Position numbers and translations under genes: made by a program
The notes under the pieces: model-generated
The model's input: the letters and a program-made list of their open reading frames with translations, nothing else
What the model was told of the DNA's origin: nothing
Databases searched by the model: none
Assembly (NCBI RefSeq): GCF_943193185.1
Contig: NZ_CALPDE010000003.1
Span: 116,183-180,182, forward strand
Source: Lactococcus ileimucosae
GTDB lineage: Bacteria > Bacillota > Bacilli > Lactobacillales > Streptococcaceae
DNA: 64,000 nt
Direction: 5' to 3'
Shown: piece by piece, positions 25,917-35,249 of the stretch
How positions within the stretch are numbered: the first letter of the stretch is position 1
Layout: every line of letters starts with the position of its first letter

Positions 25917-26746
25917 TTTCTCAGTCTTTCTGCTAAGATGTCTGCCAGTTCTTCTTCATTTAAATATTTTTCTGGCAAGTTAAAGTTTGCCCGCAAGTCT
26001 TCTGCTAAACTTGAAGTAAAAGGCATATCTAAACCAATATTAACCATGTCTTCACCCGAACCAAAAAGTTCTTCTGGTTTGGCCGACTTGATAATTTTAC
26101 CGGCACGCATTACTAAAACACGATCAGATAAAGTTGCCTCATCCAGATCATGAGTAATGGAGAGAACAGTCAAATTATATTCTGCCTTAATTTCACGAAT
26201 GACACGCATGATTTCAGCGCGGCCTGTAGGGTCAAGCATTGAAGTTGCCTCATCAAGGATAATAATTTCTGGGCGCAACGCGATAATCCCCGCAATAGCA
26301 ACACGCTGTTTTTGTCCACCGGACAGACGTGCCGGTTCTTTGCCTTTAAATTCTAACATGTTGACTTGTTTTAAGGCCTGATCTACACGTAAAATCATCT
26401 CTTCACGTGGAATGCCTTGATTTTCCATTCCAAATGCGACGTCGTCCTCGACAGTTGCACCAACAAATTGATTGTCCGGGTTTTGGAAAACCATTCCTAT
26501 TTTTTGACGAAGCGCCCAAACATTTTCAGAACTTAAAATTTCTCCGTCAATTTTTATACTGCCTGATACATTTTCAAGTAAACCATCAATAGCGCGAGCT
26601 GTGGTTGATTTTCCTGAACCATTTTGACCAATAATAGAAACCCACTCTCCCGCATGAACAGCAAAAGATACCCCATCTAAAGTGGGCATTTCTTGTTCTT
26701 CTTCATATTTGAAAGTCAGATTTTCTACTTCGAGGATTTTATTCAT
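25913..26746 (-). CDS. ecfA1: Energy-coupling factor ATPase EcfA1
   Basis: 277 residues; Walker [10 protein letters not shown] (39-47), Q-loop [14 protein letters not shown] (typical of EcfA1), signature [13 protein letters not shown], Walker [14 protein letters not shown]. First gene of the ecfA1-ecfA2-ecfT operon. Confidence 0.95.
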   Translation of the reverse strand: MNKILEVENLTFKYEEEQEMPTLDGVSFAVHAGEWVSIIGQNGSGKSTTARAIDGLLENVSGSIKIDGEILSSENVWALRQKIGMVFQNPDNQFVGATVEDDVAFGMENQGIPREEMILRVDQALKQVNMLEFKGKEPARLSGGQKQRVAIAGIIALRPEIIILDEATSMLDPTGRAEIMRVIREIKAEYNLTVLSITHDLDEATLSDRVLVMRAGKIIKSAKPEELFGSGEDMVNIGLDMPFTSSLAEDLRANFNLPEKYLNEEELADILAERLRK

Positions 26747-26810
26747 AAAACTAATTATACCAAATGCCTTGCGTTTTCGCTATCTCTCATTTTTAGAAAA
26801 AGTCCTAACA

Positions 26811-27302
26811 TCAGGACTTAAACATTTTTTCAAAATCAATATCCTCTTCAACAACTTTAAAGTCTTTCAAGGCTGATTTTAAAGCAAGATTTTTTGCTTT
26901 CTTGGGAAGCTGATAATACCTTTCTGACTCACGCACAGAACGTCCAGAAAGTTTTTGAAAACTTTTCTTCTTTGGAGCTTTTGGCTTCTTGGACTTTTCA
27001 GTTATCTTTATTTCTGGAAAGGCAAGGATGAGCTTTTCAATGATTTTTTCCACACCGAAATTACTTCCTATCCAGAAAGGGGTGCCGCTAGATTTCGCTG
27101 CCTCTTTTGCAAATCGTACCGAAGCATGGGCGACATTGAGATTACGGATCATCACAAAATCAGCTTGTGCTACCAAGTGATTGATTTCTGCACGTCGGGG
27201 CTTTTTCTTGTCAAATCCAAGAAAAGCCACTCCTATTGCTGCTAACCCTTCACGTAAATCATGCCAATAGCCTGATTCACAAATGACTAAAACAGTCCTC
27301 AT
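26811..27302 (-). CDS. DUF2325-like protein
   Basis: 163 residues. The first ~95 residues look like DUF2325: a short Rossmann-like start (TVLVICESGYWHDLREGLA), then VAQADFVMIRNLNVAHASVR and SGTPFWIGSNFGVEKII. The C-terminal ~65 residues are lysine-rich (KSKKPKAPKKKSFQKL) and may bind nucleic acid. Overlaps nrdG by 4 nt (TGATATG junction), so it is translated with nrdG. Function unknown; the operon position suggests a link with anaerobic deoxynucleotide supply. Confidence 0.6.
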   Translation of the reverse strand: MRTVLVICESGYWHDLREGLAAIGVAFLGFDKKKPRRAEINHLVAQADFVMIRNLNVAHASVRFAKEAAKSSGTPFWIGSNFGVEKIIEKLILAFPEIKITEKSKKPKAPKKKSFQKLSGRSVRESERYYQLPKKAKNLALKSALKDFKVVEEDIDFEKMFKS

Positions 27303-27898
27303 ATCAGTTTTTCCTTATGAATTTGTTCCACTGCTGCTTTTCCGTCATTGAGTTTTTCCCAAATGACTACTCGGTTTTCAGCCAAGGATTTTTTCACATC
27401 AATGATCCGTTGGTTTGAAGACCCTCTAAATTGGAGCAACAAGTTTTTCTTACTGAGTTCAAAGCGACCGTCTACAAGTATATCAATATTTCGTAAGAGT
27501 TCAAGTTTGGTTTCATCTTCTTGCAGAAGTTCTTCCCAAGTATAGCCCGTCCAAGACCAGATATCTTTTTCAGGAAGCTCTGCACGTATACGCTTGACAA
27601 GCGGTAATGCTACACCCGTATTAAGGAAAGGCTCTCCACCAAGTAAGGTCAAACCTTGAACATAAGACTGGCTCAGGTCTGCCATGATTCTTTCTTCCAG
27701 TTCTTTCGTATATGGACTGCCATAACGGAAGTTCCAAGTTGCTTGATTGTAGCACCCTTCACAGTGGAATTTACAGCCGGATAAGTAAAGCGAGCAGCGT
27801 ACGCCTTCACCATCAACAAAATTGAAAGGCTTGTAATCTGAAACATAGCCTTGTTCCAAATCTGAAGCAAGCCACTCTTGTGGTTTTGGATTATTCAT
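27299..27898 (-). CDS. nrdG: Anaerobic ribonucleotide reductase activating protein
   Basis: 199-residue radical SAM enzyme that installs the glycyl radical on NrdD. The cluster-binding motif is CKFHCEGC at about 42-49, preceded by VRCSLYLSG, followed by LLGGEPFLN (SAM binding). Family length is normal. Unlike most lactococcal genomes where nrdG follows nrdD closely, an amino acid transporter gene and a hairpin-rich stretch separate them here. Confidence 0.95.
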   Translation of the reverse strand: MNNPKPQEWLASDLEQGYVSDYKPFNFVDGEGVRCSLYLSGCKFHCEGCYNQATWNFRYGSPYTKELEERIMADLSQSYVQGLTLLGGEPFLNTGVALPLVKRIRAELPEKDIWSWTGYTWEELLQEDETKLELLRNIDILVDGRFELSKKNLLLQFRGSSNQRIIDVKKSLAENRVVIWEKLNDGKAAVEQIHKEKLI

Positions 27899-27974
27899 CG
27901 GTCTTTACTCCTATCTCTATTTTATCTGAAATTTATCTTCTTAATCACAATGAGGGTGATAACGCTCAGACATA

Positions 27975-28135
27975 TTGCCTATCATGAGTGGCTTTAGCCA
28001 CAATGATAGCAGCGCATAACAATAGGAATCAAAAACAATGCTTTTTTGATTCCTACCTAATGAGACGCTCAGGTAATTCTCATAGGAATTACCGTCCATC
28101 ATTAATTCCTTTAGGAAAAATGATGGTAGCGTATC
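27975..28135. repeat. Cluster of four stem-loops between nrdG and the transporter
   Basis: Hairpins at about 27982-28011 (TATCAT..GTGGC/GCCAC..ATGATA), 28031-28062 (TAGGAATCAAAAA/TTTTTTGATTCCTA, a bidirectional terminator), 28072-28093 (GGTAATTC/GAATTACC) and 28096-28126 (CCATCATT/AATGATGG). On the minus strand the first and last hairpins are each preceded by a GCGCTGCTATCATT or ACGCTACCATCATT motif and followed by CTGAGCGT, so the region looks like two diverged copies of one repeat unit. Confidence 0.7.
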
Positions 28136-28184
28136 AAAAAAATGAGCACTTCTTCCGAAACTACTCATTATATTATACTACTTT

Positions 28185-29630
28185 TTAGACCAAATCATTT
28201 GATTTTCTTTGCTCACGACGTGCAATAAACGGAAGGAGCATCCCTAGAAGAATCAAAACAATAGGCGTCAAGATATTTGAAGTCAATTGGAACCACCAAG
28301 CAGATGGATTTGCAGCGAAATCAACTTTTGGTACCATCCCAAGGACACATGCTACCAAAGTAAACAGGAAACACCAGACACCCGCCAACATTGCCAAACG
28401 TTTTTGCTTAATAAATTTGTATTCAGAAGTAAAGTGTTTTATCGCACGATTAAGCATGATGAAGGCGAAGAATACCCACATATAGCGCATTGGCATCACG
28501 ACGGAGTTTAAGTTTGTCAGCCATTTGACCAGTTCGTTCATGTTTCCAATTCCAAGCAGCGGCATCAAAATAACGATACTTACCAAAATCCCTGTCAATA
28601 CAAAGCCATTGATTAACGTTCCCTTAGCAGTTGTTTTACGCAACCAAGCTGGAACAAATTGTGGGTCTGCATCCGCAAGCAAGATACGCAACGGCGCATC
28701 AATTGAAAAAGCAAGTGCGGCAATTTGACCAATGCCTTGAGTAAAGGCATAAATGTACATTAAGCTATTGCCAATACCGTAGTGTTCGCCTAGCATTTGG
28801 AAAGCCGCATAGGCACCATTTGCCATCAAGTCTTCTGGAAGATTTCCACTTGTAAAGAGCATCCCCATTGCTATTGAACCAAGAACAGCACAGACTCCTA
28901 CCATGGCAGCTAATACAATCATCGCTTTTGGAAACTCACGCGCTGGACTCTTCATCTGGTTAACATAGGGTGAGATTTTTTCTGCACCACCAACTGCAAA
29001 GACCAGCATTGAGATTGTCGTAAAGTAGCTGAAGTCAAACTTAGGAATATAGGTACTGATATTTCCCATATCTGGTGTCGCCATAGCAAAATTTTTGGAG
29101 ATAAATGGGACACTAACTGCCATAACAATAAAGAGTAAACTCATGACAAACATTGCTGTTCCAGCGAGACCCCCAATGACTTTAAGTGTGTTTAAACCTT
29201 TTGTTGCGAGCCAGAGAAAAAGCAAGAAAATAAGCAGGGAAAGGATAGCCACAAGCGGAACTGACATTAAACTCACCAATTGACCATCTCCTCGCCCAAT
29301 CCAGCCAAAGGCAATTAAAATCGCTTGAGGTTTTTGGGCTAAGTACGGGATATGCACAACCCAATACGTCCATGCTGCATAATAAGCCAGCCGTTTTGTA
29401 GTGGTTCGTTCAACCCATGAACTCACTCCCCCTTTACTGTCTTTAAAAGTTGACCCTAACTGACCAACAATAAGTGCGTAGGGGACAAAATAAAGTGCCA
29501 GAATCAAAAGCCATGAGGTAACAACAGTAATCCCTTGCTGGGCAAAGTTATTCACCACATTTCCCATCCCCCAAACCATGTTGAAGGCAATAAATGCGAC
29601 GGTAAACCATCTAATCTTTTTAGTGTCCAT
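28185..29630 (-). CDS. APC-superfamily amino acid transporter (YjeM/AGT-like)
   Basis: 481 residues with about 12 spans, starting MDTKKIRWFTVAFIAFNMVW. It belongs to the amino acid-polyamine superfamily, nearest in character to the glutamate:GABA antiporter branch that includes YjeM; GGAEKISPYVNQMKSPAREF near 236-255 is a family-like loop. Substrate cannot be assigned. It has its own consensus promoter with an overlapping cre-like sequence. Transcription runs toward nrdG, but a bidirectional terminator lies between them. Confidence 0.75.
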   Translation of the reverse strand: MDTKKIRWFTVAFIAFNMVWGMGNVVNNFAQQGITVVTSWLLILALYFVPYALIVGQLGSTFKDSKGGVSSWVERTTTKRLAYYAAWTYWVVHIPYLAQKPQAILIAFGWIGRGDGQLVSLMSVPLVAILSLLIFLLFLWLATKGLNTLKVIGGLAGTAMFVMSLLFIVMAVSVPFISKNFAMATPDMGNISTYIPKFDFSYFTTISMLVFAVGGAEKISPYVNQMKSPAREFPKAMIVLAAMVGVCAVLGSIAMGMLFTSGNLPEDLMANGAYAAFQMLGEHYGIGNSLMYIYAFTQGIGQIAALAFSIDAPLRILLADADPQFVPAWLRKTTAKGTLINGFVLTGILVSIVILMPLLGIGNMNELVKWLTNLNSVVMPMRYMWVFFAFIMLNRAIKHFTSEYKFIKQKRLAMLAGVWCFLFTLVACVLGMVPKVDFAANPSAWWFQLTSNILTPIVLILLGMLLPFIARREQRKSNDLV

Positions 29631-29687
29631 ATGACTCCTTAAAATTTTTTATCACTCTGCGGACAAGTATCTTTCAGACATTCAATA

Positions 29688-29735
29688 AAAAAGCGGTTAC
29701 ACTAAGATTATAAAACAAAACTTAAGTACTGTCAA
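29688..29735 (-). promoter_or_regulatory. Promoter and cre-like site of the YjeM-like transporter
   Basis: TTGACA (29730-29735), 17-nt spacer, TATAAT (29707-29712). Just downstream TGTAACCGCTTTTT (29688-29701) matches the CcpA consensus in most positions and would overlap the start of transcription. Confidence 0.75.
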
Positions 29736-29850
29736 TTTCATCTCTAAAATTTCCTAACACCCTAATAATCCCTCGCTTCCCTCTATTCTAATGTGAAGGC
29801 GTCTGGGAAAATGTAGAAAATTGACGGCCTCTAACCCAAAATGCCGAAAT

Positions 29851-29898
29851 AAAAAACATTCAACTGCAGTACACTTCGAACCCAGTTGAACGTTTTTT
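29851..29898 (-). terminator. Terminator after nrdD
   Basis: Stem AAAAAACATTCAACTG / CAGTTGAACGTTTTTT with one mismatch and a 16-nt loop; T-run on the minus strand (and also on the plus strand). Confidence 0.88.
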
Positions 29899-29929
29899 AT
29901 GTTTTAAAATCTCGTCTATTTTCTGTCCT

Positions 29930-32167
29930 TTATTTCACAAATTTACTTTTAACATGATCCACATCTTCACTGTCAATACTTTCTCCATCTCGAAGGACAC
30001 CTACCGAACCATTCATGTGCTTCACTCGCGATGATATTTCTTTATGACGTCCATGAACCATTGGTCTTGCTTGAGGATTTCCAAGGTAGCCACAGGTACG
30101 TTTCACAACATCACAAGTTTGTGGATTTGTATTTCCACATTGTGGACATTTAAAACCGCGCTCTGTCGCTGTGAAATCCCCTTCGAAACCACATTCATAA
30201 CAGTGATCAATCGGTGCATTTGTTCCCAAATATCCGATACGGTCATAAGCAAAATCCCAAACAGCTTCAAGCGCACGAGGATTTTGTTGAATCATTGGAT
30301 ATTCGGCATAATGGATAAATCCACCATTTGCGTAAACAGGATAATCTTTTTCAAATTCCAATTTTTCAAATGGAGTTGGGTTTTTGCGCACATCATAATG
30401 AAAACTGTTGGTATAGTAATCTTTATCGGTAATGTCAGCTACTGACCCAAATTTTTCTTTGTCCATACGGCAGAAACGGTCTGTCAGGCTTTCACTTGGT
30501 GTAGAATACACTGAGAAATGGTAACCCGTTTCTTTACTCCAGTCTTTACACTCTTGATTCATGCGTTTCACTATTTCAAGGGTAAAGTCTTTTGCTTCCT
30601 TATTGTTTTCCCAAGTTGGGCCGTAAAAACTTGTCGCAACTTCATAAAGCCCGATATAACCAAGAGAAACAGTTGCCCGATCATTTTTATAAAGTTCATC
30701 TACCGAGTCTTCCGCATTCAAACGCCCCAAAGCTCCATTCATAAAGAGGATCGGCGCATTTTTGGGTTGAGCTTCCTTTGTACGGTTCACACGGAAAACC
30801 AAAGCATCTTTAGCGATAGCAATGCGTTCATCAAAGATTTCCCAGAACTTTTCTTTATCCCCTGCTGCTTCTAAAGCAATACGTGGGAGATTAACTGTAA
30901 CAACACCGAGGTTGCTACGGCCAGCTGTAACATCCCTGCCATTTTCATCTTTCCATCCATGAAGGAAACTGCGGCAGCCCATACTGGCCTTAAATGAACC
31001 TGTCACCTCAACAATCTTATCATAAGATAGGATATCTGGATACATCCGTTTTGTTGCGCATTCTAGTGCTAAGTTCTTAATATCATAGTTTGGTGTCCCT
31101 ACCTCAAGATTAAGCCCACGTTTGAGTGTGAAGATTAACTTAGGAAAGATTGCTGTACGATGTTCCTTACCTAGACCACCGATACGTACTTTCAAAATTG
31201 CTTTTTGAATTTCACGTGCATACCAATCTTCTCCCAAACCAAAACCAACTGTGACAAATGGCGTTTGTCCATTTGAAGTGAAAAGCGTATTGATTTCATA
31301 CTCCAAGGACTGCATGGCATCATAGATGTCTTTTTTGGTCTTTGCTTTGGCGTATGCTTCACGTTTTTCAGGCTGTTCGATCCACTCTTCTGCATCTTTT
31401 AAATGCTTCACATAGTTCAATTTTGCGTAAGGTGCCAAAATTTCATCAGCACGGTCAAACGAACAACCGCCGTATTGCGAACTCGCTACATTCGCAATAA
31501 TTTGTGAAGCCTGAGCTGTCGCAGTTTGAATAGATTTGGGTGAATCCACCTGTGCATTTCCTAGCTTAAATCCATGTTCAAACATATTTTTAAAGTCAAT
31601 CAAACAGCAATTTGACATGGTTGTAAATGGCGAGTAATCCAAATCATGATAGTGAATTTCTCCCTTTTGATGAGCGTTAGCCACATGAGGCGGAAGCATC
31701 TTCAAGCCAATTGCTTTAGAAACTGCTCCTGCCGTCAGGTCACGTTGTGTATTAAAAACATCGCTGTCCTTGTTGGCGTTCTCGTTAACAACTGTGTGAT
31801 CTTTGTTGATAAGCTTTTCAATAGTAAAGTTAATATCAGTTGCTTTACTTCTTTCAAGATCACGCTGCGTACGATATGTGGTATAGACCTCTGCCCATTT
31901 TGTTTCTCCGAGCTCCATCAAGACATGCTCAACGATACTTTGAATTTCATAAATCTTTACATTGTCCGTGAAACGCGTAAAAATTTCGTGAACTACACGC
32001 TCACAGATTTCAGCGATACGTGTTTCCGAAACTGGTGGTACTACTTCATCACCAGCCTTTTTTAAAGCATCAAAAATTTTGCTGCTGTCGAACTTTACAG
32101 AACGTCCATCACGTTTTATAACGCTAATTTCTTGAACCTCTACTGGGCTTTCTTCAACCACCTTCAT
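29930..32167 (-). CDS. nrdD: Anaerobic (class III) ribonucleoside-triphosphate reductase
   Basis: 745 residues. An N-terminal ATP-cone (VIKRDGRSVKFDSSKIFDAL, about 17-36), a central catalytic barrel and a C-terminal zinc site (CYECGFEG ... CPQCGNTN) followed by the glycyl radical loop RTCGYLGNPQARP near 700. It reduces NTPs to dNTPs under anaerobiosis once activated by NrdG. The promoter region has two NrdR boxes, so the gene is under ATP/dATP-sensing NrdR control. Confidence 0.97.
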   Translation of the reverse strand: MKVVEESPVEVQEISVIKRDGRSVKFDSSKIFDALKKAGDEVVPPVSETRIAEICERVVHEIFTRFTDNVKIYEIQSIVEHVLMELGETKWAEVYTTYRTQRDLERSKATDINFTIEKLINKDHTVVNENANKDSDVFNTQRDLTAGAVSKAIGLKMLPPHVANAHQKGEIHYHDLDYSPFTTMSNCCLIDFKNMFEHGFKLGNAQVDSPKSIQTATAQASQIIANVASSQYGGCSFDRADEILAPYAKLNYVKHLKDAEEWIEQPEKREAYAKAKTKKDIYDAMQSLEYEINTLFTSNGQTPFVTVGFGLGEDWYAREIQKAILKVRIGGLGKEHRTAIFPKLIFTLKRGLNLEVGTPNYDIKNLALECATKRMYPDILSYDKIVEVTGSFKASMGCRSFLHGWKDENGRDVTAGRSNLGVVTVNLPRIALEAAGDKEKFWEIFDERIAIAKDALVFRVNRTKEAQPKNAPILFMNGALGRLNAEDSVDELYKNDRATVSLGYIGLYEVATSFYGPTWENNKEAKDFTLEIVKRMNQECKDWSKETGYHFSVYSTPSESLTDRFCRMDKEKFGSVADITDKDYYTNSFHYDVRKNPTPFEKLEFEKDYPVYANGGFIHYAEYPMIQQNPRALEAVWDFAYDRIGYLGTNAPIDHCYECGFEGDFTATERGFKCPQCGNTNPQTCDVVKRTCGYLGNPQARPMVHGRHKEISSRVKHMNGSVGVLRDGESIDSEDVDHVKSKFVK

Positions 32168-32231
32168 TGATTTGCTCTCCTATTTTTTTTAATTCCTTGC
32201 CTTCTATTCTATCAAATAACTTTTGCTTTTT

Positions 32232-32289
32232 CCACTATATATAGTATCTATTTTTATGAAAACAAAAGAAAGCACACTATATATAGTGT
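32232..32289 (-). promoter_or_regulatory. Two NrdR boxes upstream of nrdD
   Basis: CCACTATATATAGTAT (32232-32247) and ACACTATATATAGTGT (32274-32289); the second is a perfect palindrome and matches the NrdR consensus. Centres are 42 bp apart, four helical turns. Confidence 0.88.
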
Positions 32290-32328
32290 TACAAAGAAAA
32301 TAAAAAAAGAGTCAAAAAACACCCTTCT

Positions 32329-32841
32329 TTATTCATTGATAATTTGAATTTGACAAGATTTCATGGTTTCTAAAGCTGCACAGTGACTTTCAGGCGTTAC
32401 CCCAGCACAACAAGAGGCATCCACAATAATTTTCACTTCAGGTGCAAAAGATTTAATCAGCATTGCATTTGAAATCACACAGATATCCGTACAAATACCA
32501 ATAAGTTCAACCTGCTCAACTCTCTCATCTCTGATATATTCTGCGAGCTGTATTGAACCGAAAATATTTTTTTCAAAGATACGTTTAAACCCTACCTGAG
32601 CTTCTTTTCGAATCTCCCAACCCTTTGTTCCTTTTTGACAGTGAAGCACGGGCAAATTCTTTCCTTCTTGCGTTGTTAAGTAGTCTTCAAAGTGCGTATC
32701 TTGTGTAGCTAAACGCTCACTCTCTTTATAAGTATCCAGCTTCTTAATAACCCTTGGAACAATAGTTTGTGCTTCGACTGTTCCTAAAGAGCCATCTATA
32801 AAGTCATTTTGAAAGTCAATCAATACCAGTAGTTTTTTCAT
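32329..32841 (-). CDS. Isochorismatase-like cysteine hydrolase (nicotinamidase-related)
   Basis: 170 residues from ATG 32841. The family triad is visible: Asp in VLIDFQNDF (about residue 8), Lys in HCQKGTKGWE (about 72) and Cys in GICTDICV (about 118). Proteins of this type hydrolyse nicotinamide or related amides. An in-frame reading continues upstream to 32895, and GAGGTGG about 17 nt before the ATG makes a GTG or TTG start slightly upstream possible. Single gene; cellular substrate not certain. Confidence 0.82.
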   Translation of the reverse strand: MKKLLVLIDFQNDFIDGSLGTVEAQTIVPRVIKKLDTYKESERLATQDTHFEDYLTTQEGKNLPVLHCQKGTKGWEIRKEAQVGFKRIFEKNIFGSIQLAEYIRDERVEQVELIGICTDICVISNAMLIKSFAPEVKIIVDASCCAGVTPESHCAALETMKSCQIQIINE

Positions 32842-32895
32842 ATGCAAAGTGTAACATACCACCTCAATAAGGTCAAATACTTCATAGATAATCAA

Positions 32896-33350
32896 AAATG
32901 AATGAGGAAGTCACCAATTCCCAATTGCTACAAGGAAACTAACCGGTTTCATCAAAGCTGTTAAAGCTTTATCTATCCACTTCAAATGACAATTCTCTCC
33001 TGCTTTATCTTGTATAACTTCTCTATTCAAAAATGAAGTTTTCATATTCATTTATCTATATAAATATTATATAATTATTAATATAAGGGTCTGTAGACGT
33101 ACAATCCCCGATAGGATAAAAGCGCTTGTATAGAAATGAGGGGAACACCTTAGAGATAAAGAATAACCTATAATCCTCTTTTTCATGGATAAGTTTTGAT
33201 TAAAAGCACGTAAGACTCACCATAAGCAGTTAGGGCCCCCGCTCCTTGAATCAATCAACTGTGGTATCTCGCTTTTAGAAAAAATCTATATACCATGCTT
33301 GTTAAAAGGGGGAGGTGTACTAAAGATAAAAAACAAGTAGGAGGTTCGTT
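32896..33350. other. Intergenic interval upstream of the second Cse60-like gene
   Basis: About 450 nt without a supported gene. AT-rich -10-like sequences occur near 33070; two strong AG-rich sites (GGGGGAGG near 33308 and AGGAGG at 33341) are present, the second serving the gene at 33351. Confidence 0.35.
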
Positions 33351-33545
33351 ATGAAATGCAAAACAATAATGGAAAATATCGTTTCTGAAAACAGCACATC
33401 TGTATTCGATAAAAAAGTAAATGCTTTTCTAAAAGAACTGGCAGATGATGGTTATTACGTTTTAGAACAGCACTTTCAGCATACTCGCTCAAGCTTAGCA
33501 GTATCAATTATTTACAGTACGGAACCACGAAAAAAGGAGCTCTAA
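33351..33545 (+). CDS. Small Cse60-like protein (64 aa)
   Basis: ATG preceded by a near-perfect AGGAGG site. The product starts MKCKTIMENIVSENSTSVFD and has FLKELADDGYYVLEQHFQH and VSIIYSTE near the end. Same length class and pattern as Cse60/DUF2758-type small proteins and a diverged paralogue of the 52-aa protein at 16481-16639. Ends with basic residues. No function known. Followed by a bidirectional terminator. Confidence 0.75.
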   Translation: MKCKTIMENIVSENSTSVFDKKVNAFLKELADDGYYVLEQHFQHTRSSLAVSIIYSTEPRKKEL

Positions 33546-33683
33546 TCTAATAGGAGTGGAAGCTTGAGGAGAAATATGGTTCTGGAATACTCAAAAAATA
33601 TTATGTAGGAGGACTTTGACTTGCTCAAAGTTTCGTCAAGTCCTCAGATTCTACTCAGTCATCGTGCTTCCTCCTTTCCCACA

Positions 33684-33737
33684 CAAAAAAACGCTCAACC
33701 ACAACACTTCTGTGCAAACTTTGAGCGTTTTTTTATT
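33684..33737. terminator. Bidirectional terminator
   Basis: AAAAAAACGCTCAA / TTGAGCGTTTTTTT with a 20-nt loop, between the small plus-strand gene and the minus-strand permease. Confidence 0.88.
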
Positions 33738-33740
33738 TTA

Positions 33741-35099
33741 TTAATGGTATTTCTTATCTAAATGGCTGTAAATAGGAAGACCAATTAATGTAAAGATTAC
33801 ACCAACCAAGGCTGGAATCTGATTACTCATGTAGTCTGAGCTAATCAAAGTCATGAACAAGATGAAGACACCACCGCCAATTGCAATAATTGGGATAATC
33901 GGATAAAGTGGCACCTTGTATGGGCGTGCCAGTTCTGGCTCTTTCTTACGCAAGATAAATACTGTAATGAAGACCATTGTATAGAAAATCCAAATTACAA
34001 ATATCAACATATTTGTAAGGAAATCAAAGGCATCGCTTGAGAACATAGTTACAACCAGCATGATTGCAGCAATAGCAACTTGAAGTATACCTGAATTTAC
34101 TGGAACACCACTTGCTGAAAGTTTTTGGAAAGTTTTCCAAAATGGGAAAGACTTTTCTGTTGCCAAGGCATAAGAAGCACGCATACCTGTCATAGAATAA
34201 CCGTTGATTGTTCCATAAACAGATATCAAGATACCAATGGTAACAAGTTTACCTCCCATACCGCCAAATATCTTATCGGCTACCATAGCAGGAAGATTGG
34301 GATCATTTTCCATCAATGTTGGGATACCTAAAGTACGGATATAGGCAGCATTGACAAAGATATAAACAAACATGATAGCAACAATACCCAGGATAATTGC
34401 ACGCGGCAAATGTTTAGCTGGATTTTTCATTTCTCCAGCGATATTTCCTGCATAAATCCAGCCATCATAGGCAAACATTGTAGCCAACAAACCTGAACCA
34501 ATGGCTGAAGCCAACGACAAGTTTTGTCCTGCTTCGATTGGCAAAAGCTGAAACTCAACACCACCAGGACGAAGTAAGCCAACGATAACAATCAGGGCGA
34601 TTGGGATAAGTTTAATTACAGTTGTTACTGATTGTAAAGCACCACCAGCTTTTGAGCTGATAAAGTTAATCAAGGTGACTGAAACAGCTGCAATAACACC
34701 GACAATAGCTGTATTGGCCGCGCTCACATTCATTCCAAACAAATTCAAAAATTGTGTTCCAAATACGACAGCAAGGGCTGCAATATTTGCTGGGAAGTAT
34801 ATGATTGATTGTGCCCAGCCTAAGAGGAAGGACCAGCGTTTACCAAAACCACGTTGGATATAACGTATCATCCCACCTGTTTCAGGAATAGCTGCTGCAA
34901 GCTCTGCAGCAGTTAACCCACCACAAATCGAAATAATACCACCAAGTACCCAAACCAATATGTGTAATCCAGCCTGTCCCGTCAGTTCCGCAACTCGACC
35001 TGCTTTAAAGAATACACCTGCACCAATAACCGTGCCCATTACCGTCGTAAGGGCAGGAAAGAAACCAAGCGTACGCTTCATTTCATTTTTTTGTTCCAT
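33741..35099 (-). CDS. APC-family amino acid exchanger (SteT/LAT-like), second copy
   Basis: 452 residues, about 12 spans, paralogue of the protein at 18097-19458: both share TVxGTVIGAGVFF near the start, LAAAIPETGG near 68, FDGWM/YDGWI with AGEMKNP(A/K)KHL, and GKLVTIGILISVYGT. SteT-like carriers exchange serine, threonine and related amino acids. It lies just downstream of tdh-kbl in the same direction, so threonine or serine uptake for that pathway is a reasonable inference. Confidence 0.83.
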   Translation of the reverse strand: MEQKNEMKRTLGFFPALTTVMGTVIGAGVFFKAGRVAELTGQAGLHILVWVLGGIISICGGLTAAELAAAIPETGGMIRYIQRGFGKRWSFLLGWAQSIIYFPANIAALAVVFGTQFLNLFGMNVSAANTAIVGVIAAVSVTLINFISSKAGGALQSVTTVIKLIPIALIVIVGLLRPGGVEFQLLPIEAGQNLSLASAIGSGLLATMFAYDGWIYAGNIAGEMKNPAKHLPRAIILGIVAIMFVYIFVNAAYIRTLGIPTLMENDPNLPAMVADKIFGGMGGKLVTIGILISVYGTINGYSMTGMRASYALATEKSFPFWKTFQKLSASGVPVNSGILQVAIAAIMLVVTMFSSDAFDFLTNMLIFVIWIFYTMVFITVFILRKKEPELARPYKVPLYPIIPIIAIGGGVFILFMTLISSDYMSNQIPALVGVIFTLIGLPIYSHLDKKYH

Positions 35100-35170
35100 A
35101 AGAGCTCCTCTTTAAAAGATAAATTTTGACAAGATTAATATTGTCTTAATGTTGATTACTACAATTAGCA

Positions 35171-35204
35171 TTAGAGAGTAATCTCGAAACCGATTACTCT
35201 CTAA
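35171..35204. terminator. Perfect 13-bp hairpin between tdh and the permease
   Basis: TTAGAGAGTAATC / GATTACTCTCTAA with an 8-nt loop. T-runs are short on both strands, so it could be a terminator of the tdh operon or a leader element of the permease. Confidence 0.55.
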
Positions 35205-35249
35205 TTTTATCATATTTTTTAAACTTGTGATAGAGTGAACTTAGTTTTC

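Noticed and set aside
27988..28188. Overlapping ORFs in the hairpin cluster on both strands
   Set aside because: They are produced by the inverted repeats and have no ribosome binding sites.
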